Part shown: positions 38,171 to 47,622 of the stretch, one piece after another | How positions within the stretch are numbered: position 1 is the stretch's first letter | How the letters are laid out: each line of letters begins with the position of its first letter | Assembly: GCA_903857255.1 (NCBI GenBank) | Contig: CAIODY010000013.1 | Coordinates: forward strand, 1-64,000 | Source: an uncultured bacterium | Lineage (GTDB): Bacteria; Bacteroidota; Bacteroidia; Chitinophagales; CAIODY01 | Direction of reading: 5' to 3' | Length of the DNA: 64,000 nt | The notes under the pieces: generated by a model | Database searches by the model: none | Seen by the model: only the letters and a program-made list of their open reading frames with translations | Told to the model about the DNA's origin: nothing | Made by a program: the position numbers and the translations under genes

Positions 38171-38800
38171 ATGCTAAAAAATATTTTTATGAAAAAGTGG
38201 GTGTTGGTTTTATTATCAGCACTCATTTTTTTTATTGCGTTGTTTGTCTTTCGTAATTCTATTTTACGAGGCATGGGCAATTTTTTAATCAAAGAAGATG
38301 CTGTTGAAAAATGCGATGCTATTGTTGTATTGAGTGGAAATGCTTTGGACAGAGCCACCGAAGCGGCTTTGTTGTATAAACAAGGAATTGCCAAACAAAT
38401 TATTTGCACAGGCAATAATCAAAGTGGTGATTTTGAAGTGTTGCATTTAAAAGAAAAAGAATCGGATGTTTCTAAATTTAGAATGATAGAAATGGGCGTT
38501 CCTGATTCAGCAATTATTGTCATTCATGAAGGAACAAGCACTTTGGAAGAAGGCGAAGCAATGCTGAAATTTTGCCAAACTCATCAATTAAAATCATGCA
38601 TGATTTTGAGCAGCAAATTTCATACAAGGCGCATCAACTATGTGTCTGACAAGAAGTTCAAAAACTCAGCAGTGAAAATTTTAGTACATGGCGCACCACC
38701 TTCAAAATACAAAATTGAAACTTGGTGGAAGGGCGAAGAAGGTTTGTTATTCGTTTACGATGAATACATCAAACTGATTTATTACCACTTGAAATATTAA
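38171..38800 (+). CDS. DUF218/YdcF-family membrane protein (start possibly at 38189)
   Basis: N-terminal TM; CDAIVVLSGNALDRATEAALLYKQGIAKQIICTG; STLEEGEAMLKFC. Confidence 0.82.
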   Translation: MLKNIFMKKWVLVLLSALIFFIALFVFRNSILRGMGNFLIKEDAVEKCDAIVVLSGNALDRATEAALLYKQGIAKQIICTGNNQSGDFEVLHLKEKESDVSKFRMIEMGVPDSAIIVIHEGTSTLEEGEAMLKFCQTHQLKSCMILSSKFHTRRINYVSDKKFKNSAVKILVHGAPPSKYKIETWWKGEEGLLFVYDEYIKLIYYHLKY

Positions 38801-38825
38801 TTCACAAGGTGTGTGAATTAATATT
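38793..38825. terminator. Palindrome between convergent genes, overlapping the stop codon of 38171-38800
   Basis: aatattaattcaca-aggtg-tgtgaattaatatt, 14-bp perfect arms. Confidence 0.6.
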
Positions 38826-38831
38826 TCTTCC

Positions 38832-40028
38832 TCAAAATTTTTGAGCAATGAATGGATAACGTTCTTCGTACAATACTTTTACTTTTTCTAAAATCGTGTT
38901 GCGTAAGCCATCCACATTTCTTTTTTCTAAAGCGCTTACAAAAACACATTGCCCGTGAAGCCTTGTCAGCCAAGCATTTTCAAGCTCATTTATAATTTCT
39001 TTGCGAACAGCAACAGGTGTTAATTCATCGAAATGATTTTTTTCGTACAAATCAATTTTGTTGAAAATTACTAAAGTTGGTTTGTCTGCTACTTTTAATT
39101 CTAACAAAGTTTCATTCACAGTTTTCATTTGGTCTTCAAATTGCGGATGCGAAATATCAACCACATGAATTAAAATATCGCTTTCTCTCACCTCATCCAA
39201 AGTTGATTTAAAACTTTCGACCAAAGTGTGTGGGAGCTTGCGAATAAAGCCCACGGTATCGCTCAACAAAAATGGAATTCTGTCAATCACCACTTTACGA
39301 ACAGTTGTATCCAATGTTGCGAACAATTTATTTTCGGCAAATACTTCGCTTTTGCTCAACAAATTCATGGTGGTGCTTTTGCCAACATTAGTGTAACCGA
39401 CCAATGCTACACGAATCACTTCGCCACGGCTTTTGCGTTGGGTGATAAATTGTTTATCAATTTGCGTTAAATCGTGTTTGAGTTTTGAAATATTTTCTTT
39501 CACCAATCGGCGGTCGGTTTCAATTTCTTTTTCGCCTGGCCCTCTCATGCCGATGCCACCTTTTTGTCGCTCTAAGTGGCTCCACAAGCCTTTTAGCCGA
39601 GGTAAGAGATATTGCAACTGCGCCAATTCTACTTGCGTCTTTGCATGAGCAGTTCGGGCTCGTGATGCAAAAATATCCAAGATTAATCCTGTTCTATCCA
39701 ACACTTTGCATTTTACAACGGCTTCAATATTTGTTTGCTGACGACCGCTTAATTCATCATCAAAAATCACCAAACTCACATCATTTTGCTCAATGTAATT
39801 TCTGATTTCTTCCAATTTTCCACTGCCGATAAAGGTGTTGGAATCTAACTTTTGCATACGTTGTGTAAATCGTTTCAATGCCACAGCACCAGCTGTTTCA
39901 GCCAAAAAAGTAAGTTCGTCTAAATATTCTTTTACTTGTTCTTCTTTTTGATTTTGTTGTATAACGGCTACCAGCACTGCTTTTTCGATGCCTAAGTTTT
40001 TTTGAAAAGTATCTAAGTGATTAATCAT
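38832..40028 (-). CDS. hflX: GTPase HflX
   Basis: GSGKLEEIRNYIEQNDVSLVIFDDELSGRQQTNIE; GPGEKEIETDRR; VALVGYTNVGKSTTMNLLSKSEVFAENKLFATLDTTVRK. Confidence 0.97.
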   Translation of the reverse strand: MINHLDTFQKNLGIEKAVLVAVIQQNQKEEQVKEYLDELTFLAETAGAVALKRFTQRMQKLDSNTFIGSGKLEEIRNYIEQNDVSLVIFDDELSGRQQTNIEAVVKCKVLDRTGLILDIFASRARTAHAKTQVELAQLQYLLPRLKGLWSHLERQKGGIGMRGPGEKEIETDRRLVKENISKLKHDLTQIDKQFITQRKSRGEVIRVALVGYTNVGKSTTMNLLSKSEVFAENKLFATLDTTVRKVVIDRIPFLLSDTVGFIRKLPHTLVESFKSTLDEVRESDILIHVVDISHPQFEDQMKTVNETLLELKVADKPTLVIFNKIDLYEKNHFDELTPVAVRKEIINELENAWLTRLHGQCVFVSALEKRNVDGLRNTILEKVKVLYEERYPFIAQKF

Positions 40029-40213
40029 TGTTGCAAAAATAGTCGGAAAAGAACAAGAATTTGAAAATTTGAAGATGAGAAAATTTGAGAATTAAAATAC
40101 AAAATACTCAACCACATAGGTTCATAGAAATCATAGAATACAAGATTAAAATTCAAAGCGAACATAGATTTCGCAAGCGAAAAAATAGAAAAATGAAAAA
40201 GTAGACTGTTGCT

Positions 40214-40286
40214 GCGGCAGGGATTGCAGCGAAAATCCTTTTGTGAGGAACGAGCAAAAGATTGTAGCGAAAAGCCCGAAGCCGCC
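40214..40286 (+). ncRNA. Candidate structured RNA (possibly flavo-1-like intergenic motif)
   Basis: gcggcagggattgcagcgaaaatccttttgtgaggaacgagcaaaagattgtagcgaaaagcccgaagccgc: outer gcggc/gccgc, ggatt/aatcc and cttttg/caaaag pairings, two attg[ct]agcgaaaa modules. GC-rich island in AT-rich intergenic DNA. Confidence 0.45.
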
Positions 40287-40385
40287 CAAAAATATTTTTG
40301 TTTTCGGAATAAAAAATTCGACACTTTTTTTTGTGTTGTTCAGAAACAAAGTTTTTTCAAAAAATATTTCGACTTAATTTTAGGT

Positions 40386-41087
40386 ATGAAAAAAAATATG
40401 CTGTTCATGATTTTAATGGTTTTCATTTTTGCTGCTTGCAAAAAGAAAACTGCAACAGTGGATATGAAAACTGATTATTTCCCTTTGAAAGTGGGCTCGT
40501 GGATTATTTATGATGTAGATTCAACTTACTACGATGATTTTTTATTGACGCATCACATGCATCATTTTCAGTTGAAAGAATTGATTGCAGAAGCATTCAC
40601 CGATTTGCAAGGCAACGCTGCTTATCGCATTGAGCGATACGAACGCGATAGCACTTCGCAAACTTTCCAAATCAAAAATGTTTGTTCAGAAAATGTTGTG
40701 AATAATCAAGCGCAACGAGTAGAAAATAATTTGCGATTTGTGAAAATGATTTTTCCACCACAAACTACAATTTCATGGAAAGGCAATGTTTACATTCAGT
40801 CCGATTTGACCAGCATCTACACCAAATTTTTAGGCGATTGGGATTATCAATATTCTTTTGTTGATGCACCAAATTCCTTTGGTGGCAATAGTTTCAGTGC
40901 AACTGCAACTGTGGTCGCTGATGATGAATTAGTGCCAGGCTTACAGCAAACTACATTTGTTGAAACTTATGCCAGAAATGTCGGGCTGGTTTATTACCAT
41001 CACAAATTTGTTGAGAAACAACCATCAGATACCACTTGGGTTTCGGGGTTTGATGTAACTGCAACTGTTAATTCTTTTGGCAATTAA
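40386..41087 (+). CDS. Lipoprotein, hypothetical
   Basis: ATG at 40386 gives a lipoprotein signal MKKNMLFMILMVFIFAACKKK. The track's 40209 start extends through the candidate RNA and is unlikely. Confidence 0.8.
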   Translation: MKKNMLFMILMVFIFAACKKKTATVDMKTDYFPLKVGSWIIYDVDSTYYDDFLLTHHMHHFQLKELIAEAFTDLQGNAAYRIERYERDSTSQTFQIKNVCSENVVNNQAQRVENNLRFVKMIFPPQTTISWKGNVYIQSDLTSIYTKFLGDWDYQYSFVDAPNSFGGNSFSATATVVADDELVPGLQQTTFVETYARNVGLVYYHHKFVEKQPSDTTWVSGFDVTATVNSFGN

Positions 41088-41677
41088 ATTCCATTTTTTA
41101 AAAAGTTTGATTCAAAAATTTTGATGGCGATGGCAATTAGAATTACGCCGAAGAATTTTTTCAAAACTAAAATTCCAGCTTTGCCCAATTTTCGTTCAAT
41201 CCAATCAACTGATTTCAAAACAATAAACATGACTATCAAATTAATAAGGATAGCAATGATGATATTGTAAATGTTGTAGACTGCTTTTAGCGAAAGAATT
41301 GTGGTTAATGTACCCGAACCAGCTAACACAGGAAATGCAAGCGGAACAAGGCTTCCTGCGCTACCCACGTCTTTTTCGGATTTGAAAAAATTTCTTCCTG
41401 AAATTAATTCTAAGCCTAAAATAAAAACTACAAACGAACCTGCTAAAGCAAACGAACGCAAATCAATGCCAATAATATTGAGCAATTGTTCGCCAATGAA
41501 TAAAAATATAATCATCAAAGTGCCAGCGAAAACCGTTGTCCCCATTGGGTTAAACTCGGGATGTTGTTTTTTGATATTGATAACGATGGGTACTGAACCA
41601 ACCACATCAATAATGGCAAACAAAGTGAAAGTGATGGTGAGAATGTCGTTGATTTTTATTCCGCTAAGTGGTGGCAT
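41084..41677 (-). CDS. MarC-family integral membrane protein
   Basis: LTITFTLFAIIDVVGSVPIVINIKKQHPEFN; PLAFPVLAGSGTLTTILSLK. Confidence 0.92.
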   Translation of the reverse strand: MPPLSGIKINDILTITFTLFAIIDVVGSVPIVINIKKQHPEFNPMGTTVFAGTLMIIFLFIGEQLLNIIGIDLRSFALAGSFVVFILGLELISGRNFFKSEKDVGSAGSLVPLAFPVLAGSGTLTTILSLKAVYNIYNIIIAILINLIVMFIVLKSVDWIERKLGKAGILVLKKFFGVILIAIAIKIFESNFLKNGI

Positions 41678-41719
41678 AAAAATAAATTGTTGGTTTTGAG
41701 TAACTGGTTATTTGTAAAA

Positions 41720-42439
41720 TCACACTAACAAACTTACCGCAAATCCGATTATCAAACACAAAATTTTGTACCATTTAATTTGATGTTTGTTGTTGGTAGT
41801 TTCAAAAATAATCGTGGTACTAATATGCAACAATGTGCCGCAAATTAAACCGATAACGATGCCAAAAATGTTTTGCGAAAATAAATTTGACTGCTGATAA
41901 CTCACAAACAAGATGATTGAAATAGGTGTAATCATGGCGAAAAAGAATATCCATAGAAACCGCTGTGTGGCTGTTTTTACGCTGTGCGATACTAAACAGG
42001 CTAACGCAAAACATTCAGGAATTTTATGCAAAATCAAACCAACCAACAAGCCCGAAAAAATCTTTTTTGTTGCGTATGATTCAACCAATGGAGCTGCTTC
42101 AAAAAAAGCATGAATACCCAAACCAAGAATAATGTAAACCAATTTATGCAAAGGCAAATGCTCATGAATATGGGTATGCCCATGTTCAACACCTTGTGAA
42201 AATTGTTGGATAATATGTTGCAGAAAAAAACCTGCTAAAACCCACACTAAAATATTTTCGCCATAATGAATTACAGCATGAGGAATAATGTGTCGCAGTA
42301 AAACTGAAAATAAATAAGCGCCTGTTGCAATCAACAAATAATTAATCAAGTTTTGTTTTTCGTGTGGGATAACAAAACTCAACAAGCCGCCAACAAAGCC
42401 AGCTGTGAAGATTAATGATATGATAATCAGCCAACTCAA
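41720..42439 (-). CDS. ZIP-family metal transporter
   Basis: VEHGHTHIHEHLPLHKLVYIILGLGIHAFFEAAPL; LLVGLILHKIPECFALA. Confidence 0.88.
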   Translation of the reverse strand: MSWLIIISLIFTAGFVGGLLSFVIPHEKQNLINYLLIATGAYLFSVLLRHIIPHAVIHYGENILVWVLAGFFLQHIIQQFSQGVEHGHTHIHEHLPLHKLVYIILGLGIHAFFEAAPLVESYATKKIFSGLLVGLILHKIPECFALACLVSHSVKTATQRFLWIFFFAMITPISIILFVSYQQSNLFSQNIFGIVIGLICGTLLHISTTIIFETTNNKHQIKWYKILCLIIGFAVSLLV

Positions 42440-43017
42440 CTGTTTTTTATGTTTTGATTTTCGGGCATTAATTTTTCATACACCCAATACATAATCACAC
42501 TGCAAAATGCACCTGTAATAAATCCACCTAAAACATCGAACGGATAATGAACACCCACATAAATTTGTGAGTAGCCAACTAATATTGGAACCAACAAAAA
42601 GAGATAACTTTTTCTACCAATTACAGCTAAAAAAATCATTGCCAAAAACAAACACACACTTATGTTGTTTGCTGCATGACTGCTTGTAAAGCTGTATCCA
42701 TGGCTGCCTCCAACCAAATCATTGATTTTGCATTGCCAGCTTCCATCAACGCATGGACGTAAGCGATGAAAATAGGGTTTGAAAAAATGACTGCTAATTA
42801 AATCGCTAAAACCCATGGTTGCGCCTGTGAAAAGTACCAACCAAAATCCTTTCAAGCGATATTTTATTATCAGTAATAATGCAAGTGAAATATAGAAAAT
42901 TTGCAAATGAAATGGCTCACGAATAAATTTGAAAACTTCATTCAATGCTGGTACATTCCATTTTTGGTTGATGTACTCAAATACTTTGTAGTCAATATGT
43001 TTAAGCGTTTCTAACAA
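42436..43017 (-). CDS. PAP2-family phosphatase
   Basis: FKPYFHRLRPC, YSFTSSHAANNISVCLFLA, YVGVHYPFDVLGGFITGA; overlaps the ZIP gene by 4 nt. Confidence 0.93.
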   Translation of the reverse strand: MLETLKHIDYKVFEYINQKWNVPALNEVFKFIREPFHLQIFYISLALLLIIKYRLKGFWLVLFTGATMGFSDLISSHFFKPYFHRLRPCVDGSWQCKINDLVGGSHGYSFTSSHAANNISVCLFLAMIFLAVIGRKSYLFLLVPILVGYSQIYVGVHYPFDVLGGFITGAFCSVIMYWVYEKLMPENQNIKNS

Positions 43018-43019
43018 TT

Positions 43020-43751
43020 TTATTTTTTAATGGCATGGATAATTAATCGGTCTGAATTTTGTTCATCAAAGTTATGCAAAGCATAATCGCCAAAAATATT
43101 TTTGATGGAAAGATTTTGTTGCCTTAATAATTTTTCAAAATCATTTAGTGTAAAGGCTTTAACTTTTTCTCGAGCTGTCATTTTCAATTCATTATCCTCA
43201 AACACTTTTGTTGATTTGCAAATAAATCCATTTTCTACAAAACGATGAATTTCAAACACACAATTTTCTTTTTCGATTTTTTCATGCGCCACTAAATTTT
43301 TCATCACTTTTTTTGCGTTCATAAAATCAATCACCAAATTTCCGTTGAGCTTCAAAGCCGCTTGCATGGCTGCAAACTGATGTACATCATCAATTGGTTT
43401 TCGAAAATATCCCATGCTAGTAAAAAAGCTGCAAACCACATTAAAATAATTTACACGAAATATTTTTCGCATATCGTGTTCATAAAAATGCAAATTATCG
43501 CATTCCATTTTTTTTGCTTCGGCAATACTATTAGCGGCTAAATCAATGCCGCAAACATCAAAACCTTTGCTGGCTAAGTATTTTGAATGCCTGCCTTTTC
43601 CGCAAGCCATATCTAATACTTTTTCGCCTTGATTGGTTTTTAAATAATCAAATAAATTATCAATGAAATTTTTTGCTTCCTCATCATTCCTATTGTTGTA
43701 CAACAAGTGATAATAATGACTATCAAACCACACCTCAAACCAATTATCCAT
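43020..43751 (-). CDS. Class I SAM-dependent methyltransferase
   Basis: GEKVLDMACGKGRHSKYLASKGFDVCGIDLAANSIAEAK. Confidence 0.92.
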   Translation of the reverse strand: MDNWFEVWFDSHYYHLLYNNRNDEEAKNFIDNLFDYLKTNQGEKVLDMACGKGRHSKYLASKGFDVCGIDLAANSIAEAKKMECDNLHFYEHDMRKIFRVNYFNVVCSFFTSMGYFRKPIDDVHQFAAMQAALKLNGNLVIDFMNAKKVMKNLVAHEKIEKENCVFEIHRFVENGFICKSTKVFEDNELKMTAREKVKAFTLNDFEKLLRQQNLSIKNIFGDYALHNFDEQNSDRLIIHAIKK

Positions 43752-43841
43752 TTTAGAATTTTATTTTTTTTTAGCGTTGCAAATCTACCAAAATATGAAT
43801 TGACAAATTGCAAACTGCTGAAGCTATTTCAAACTTACGTG

Positions 43842-43849
43842 TATATTTG
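43842..43849 (+). promoter_or_regulatory. Predicted -7 element (TATATTTG)
   Basis: TAnnTTTG match upstream of ATG 43886. Confidence 0.5.
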
Positions 43850-43885
43850 AACGCAAAATATATTTAAACTTTTTAAAAATACCCC

Positions 43886-44401
43886 ATGCGTAAAAGTGTT
43901 ATCCTCTTCATTTTTTTTAGCCTCGTTTTTGCAACAATAACAATTGCACAAACCACACAAAAAACAGAATCAAAAATCTACAATTCTGCGGCTGATGCCA
44001 AGGCTGATATAAAAGCAGCTGTTGAAAAAGCAAAGAAAGAAGGCAAGCATGTGTTGCTGCAAATTGGCGGCAACTGGTGCATCTGGTGTATGCGTTTTAA
44101 TGAAAAAGCCACTACTAATGATACTTTAAAATCGGAATTAGAAAAAGATTTTGTGGTGTATCATTTGAATTATAGCAAAGAAAATAAAAATGAAGAAGTG
44201 CTTGCTCAACTTGGTTTTCCGCAACGATTTGGATTTCCAGTGTTTGTAATTTTAGATGCTAATGGAAACAGAATTCACACTCAAAACAGTGAGTATCTGG
44301 AAGAAGGAAAAGGATACAGCACTACCAAAGTTCTTAACTTTTTTAAGCAGTGGTCACCTGCTGCATTAGATGCAAAAACTTACCATGAAACAAAAAAGTA
44401 A
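43886..44401 (+). CDS. Exported thioredoxin-fold protein (DUF255/thioredoxin_7-like)
   Basis: Signal peptide; KAKKEGKHVLLQIGGNWCIWCMRFNEKATTNDTLKSELEKDFV. Confidence 0.88.
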   Translation: MRKSVILFIFFSLVFATITIAQTTQKTESKIYNSAADAKADIKAAVEKAKKEGKHVLLQIGGNWCIWCMRFNEKATTNDTLKSELEKDFVVYHLNYSKENKNEEVLAQLGFPQRFGFPVFVILDANGNRIHTQNSEYLEEGKGYSTTKVLNFFKQWSPAALDAKTYHETKK

Positions 44402-44671
44402 ATGCGTATTCAATGCGTATGATTGCTTTTCACCCCTTCTACTAAATGGCGTTATTAGAGCATAAAAAAAAGTACTTCGGCTGCCAATATTCCACACCTC
44501 AATTTTATTTTTCGAGAGTATAAACTAAACTGTGTAAATGAAATTTAGAGTCGGCATCTGTTTGTAATAAAGCATACAAACAAGGAAAGTGACTAATTGT
44601 TTCAAAACGATAAAACCCTATTATCTTGCATTGGCGAAATACAGTTACTTGCTGTATTGCTAAATACCCTT

Positions 44672-45367
44672 ATGAACAATTTATCTGCTAATCATTCCAT
44701 TCATTTGGTTACCAATTTTCAAAACCTTATTTCAACGCCTTTTCAAGCTGATAGAAATGCCATTTGTTGGCAACGTGAATTAAAAGGTGATTTTAGTGAG
44801 TTAGTAAAAAAGATTACTCCAACCGAAAACATTACTGTAATTAATGAAGAGGAACTTTTAACACTTCAGCTAAATGAACAAGGGCAATTGGCTCGTAACA
44901 TTATTTTAAATGATTTAAAACTGTTGAAAGCGCATGGCGCATCACCTATTCTTAATCTCATTAAATGTTATGAAAGCGATAATACTTATTCCTTTTTCCC
45001 AACCGATGTTTATTCATTTCATGTAGATAGTTCACCTATTGCAACCGATACTTTTTTATGTACGTATTATGGTTCGCCAAGTGAGCTATTACCCAATGCA
45101 CAAGCCTTACAAAAAGTGCTTGTACCAGAAATACGTGATGAACTAAAAAAACAATATCGTGGCGCAGATGCAGAATTTGAATCGTATTTAAGCGAACATT
45201 TTTTTGATTTGCACTATCAGGGTAAACCTGATGCAAGCCCTATTAGCTTGGGTTTGGGAAACTTATGGCGATTGGCAGTTGATTACCCAAAAAGTAAAGT
45301 GCTGCCTTGTATTCATCGTGCACCAAAAGAAAGAAATGGTCAACATCGGTTGTTGTTAATCTGCTAA
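44672..45367 (+). CDS. DUF1826-like protein (track start at TTG 44597; ATG 44672 more likely)
   Basis: YSFHVDSSPIATDTFLCTYYGSPSELLPNAQAL and PCIHRAPKERNGQHRLLLIC resemble the conserved DUF1826 layout; TTATCTTG promoter-like element upstream of ATG 44672. Confidence 0.55.
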   Translation: MNNLSANHSIHLVTNFQNLISTPFQADRNAICWQRELKGDFSELVKKITPTENITVINEEELLTLQLNEQGQLARNIILNDLKLLKAHGASPILNLIKCYESDNTYSFFPTDVYSFHVDSSPIATDTFLCTYYGSPSELLPNAQALQKVLVPEIRDELKKQYRGADAEFESYLSEHFFDLHYQGKPDASPISLGLGNLWRLAVDYPKSKVLPCIHRAPKERNGQHRLLLIC

Positions 45368-45480
45368 ATACAAAGGAGTTAAGCAAGTACAATTTTTAAA
45401 AACTTACTACAGTATTTTTTTGTACGATATTTGGAAAGCATTGCTTTAATTATTCACGTTCACTAACAAACAATTGCACC

Positions 45481-45662
45481 ATGTGGTCAGTATATGCTTT
45501 ATTATCAGCCTTGTTTGCTGCACTCACCGCCATATTAGCAAAAGTAGGCATTAAAAGGATTATATACTAATTTAGCTACTGCTATCAAAAGAAGTATTAA
45601 TCCTGAAAACCCCTATTGGTGCAGCCTTGATAATTGCTGACACAGTTACTTTAATTTTATAA
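45481..45662 (+). pseudogene. Decayed EamA-like transporter remnant
   Basis: MWSVYALLSALFAALTAILAKVGIKR (frame 1), TNLATAIKRSIN (frame 2, from 45566), LKTPIGAALIIADTVTLIL* (frame 3, 45603-45662): N- and C-terminal family signatures with the centre missing. Confidence 0.7.
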
Positions 45663-45738
45663 CAGCCGATAAGAAAGGGTTAATGCCTTTTTATCAACGC
45701 TTCTATTTCTTTTTCATGCATTTGATACCCAAAAAATT

Positions 45739-46797
45739 TCACCTCAAATTATGCGCTATCCAATTATCTAAAGCAGCAAATAATTTTTTGTTGCCATTTT
45801 GTTGATAGCTGTTTAGATTGCTTTCAAACTTAGTTAAATCGAATAAAAACGCTTTAATACTATCAGCAGTAAATTGATTGAAATGCCGACCGAAACCATA
45901 TTTCTGAACATAAGCTGCATTCACAAATTGTTCAAATTGATTGGCAATAGGCACACTGCAAATTGGTTTGTGCAGATAAACTGCTTCGCTGATAAAGGAA
46001 TAGCCACCATTGCAAATCACAGCTTTTGCATCAGCTAATAATTTCACAAATTCGCTTTCACTAAATTTCTTCAATTGAACATTAGCATGAGTTTCTGCTT
46101 TATTAAAACCAAACACCAAAAATTGTTCGCTTTTTACTTTTTGCAATTGCGTTATCAAATCATTTTGTGAAGTAGAAGTTTGATAAACTAAAACATGATT
46201 CCCTTTTGACGTTTTTGATTTCAGAATTTCACCTCTGATAATTGGTGGAACAAAGCTGGTATTATTTTTCATAATTGGTGCCTCAAAAAAACTGCTGATA
46301 AAATAATGCGATGCACCTGCAACCTTAGCTTTGGTAATACTTTTGGCAAGATTGAAATTATTTTTTTCAGTAGCTGGAATATCAATTTCCAATTTGCAAC
46401 GATTCAGCATTTGAATATTATCAATGCTAATGAGTGGAATTTTTTGTGTCTTCGCAAAAAAATGAGTGAAAGATTCAAAATCGCTAATCACCAAATCGGG
46501 TGAAAAATTTTGCAATAAATTTTTGTACTGATTAAAATTAATCTGCAATTTTTTTGGTGCATCTTTTAATGTCTTGAAAAATGTTTTTACCATCGAAACT
46601 TTAGCATTTTTATAAGCCAAATGATAGCCTTCAATTTCGTGTACACAATCAGGAAAATGATTTTGCAAAAAAGAAAAAGCTCTGCCACTGGTTACAATTT
46701 GTACATCGTGTTTTTGATTCATCAGATGTTCAATCACCACCTTGCTTCGTGTTGCATGCCCCATGCCTTCGCTGGGAACACCATACAATATTTTCAT
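45739..46797 (-). CDS. MurG-like/UDP-glycosyltransferase family protein
   Basis: KILYGVPSEGMGHATRSKVVIEHLMNQKHDVQIVTSGRA; LLADAKAVICNGGYSFISEAVYLHKPICSVPIANQFEQFVNA. Confidence 0.88.
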   Translation of the reverse strand: MKILYGVPSEGMGHATRSKVVIEHLMNQKHDVQIVTSGRAFSFLQNHFPDCVHEIEGYHLAYKNAKVSMVKTFFKTLKDAPKKLQINFNQYKNLLQNFSPDLVISDFESFTHFFAKTQKIPLISIDNIQMLNRCKLEIDIPATEKNNFNLAKSITKAKVAGASHYFISSFFEAPIMKNNTSFVPPIIRGEILKSKTSKGNHVLVYQTSTSQNDLITQLQKVKSEQFLVFGFNKAETHANVQLKKFSESEFVKLLADAKAVICNGGYSFISEAVYLHKPICSVPIANQFEQFVNAAYVQKYGFGRHFNQFTADSIKAFLFDLTKFESNLNSYQQNGNKKLFAALDNWIAHNLR

Positions 46798-46896
46798 CAG
46801 TAAAAAATTTGTTTAAAAATAAAAAGGAAATTCTATTGCCAATTCATGATTATTAAACAATAGTTTTAATTTTGTTTTCTTACCTAATATTTTTTA

Positions 46897-47397
46897 ATGA
46901 ACGCAATCAATTTCAAAACCTGCAATAATGACGATTTGCCAATTATTCAACAATTGGCTGAAAAAATTTGGCGCAGCCATTATACTTCGATTATCACCGC
47001 CGAGCAAATTGATTACATGTTGGGTAAAATGTATAGCATCAAAAGTTTGCAACAGCAAATGAAGGAAGATGGATGCCATTTTATTTTAGAACTTGTAAAT
47101 AAAAAACCTGTTGGTTTTATTTCTATTAGCGAAAAAAACAAAGACCATTTTTTCATTCATAAATTATATGTAGATACTTCACAACATCGCAGTGGCTTAG
47201 GAAAAGCTTTACTGAATGAGGCTTTGAGCAGATGCAGAAATTGGAAAACAATTCGATTAACAGTGAACCGTCAAAATTTTAAAGCCATCAATTTTTATTT
47301 TAAAAATGGTTTTACGATTGAAGAAGTAGCTAATTTTGAAATTGGAAATGGTTTTGTGATGAATGATTTTGTGATGGTGAAAGTGATAGGTAAATGA
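46897..47397 (+). CDS. GNAT-family N-acetyltransferase
   Basis: FFIHKLYVDTSQHRSGLGKALLNEALSRCRNWKTIRLTVNRQNFKAINFYFKNGFTI. Confidence 0.93.
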   Translation: MNAINFKTCNNDDLPIIQQLAEKIWRSHYTSIITAEQIDYMLGKMYSIKSLQQQMKEDGCHFILELVNKKPVGFISISEKNKDHFFIHKLYVDTSQHRSGLGKALLNEALSRCRNWKTIRLTVNRQNFKAINFYFKNGFTIEEVANFEIGNGFVMNDFVMVKVIGK

Positions 47398-47622
47398 TAA
47401 ACTTTTCAAGTTTTAAAAACCGGGAAAGTTTTGCTGCTTCTTCACTTAAAAAATATTTCCACCACAATTTTTAATTGTCAGTAAACCTTTTTCAAAAAAT
47501 CTCGTCTATGTAAATGGGTTTCTTCTCATTTTAAAACAATAAAAAAGTTTGGAGTTTAATTCTATTCTGTTTAGTTTTAAACTCTTTTCTTTTTTTGACG
47601 AAAGCTAAAATCTAAAACAACC

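Noticed and set aside
40209-40385. N-terminal extension of the lipoprotein ORF
   Set aside because: Runs through the structured intergenic island; a proper lipoprotein signal starts at 40386.
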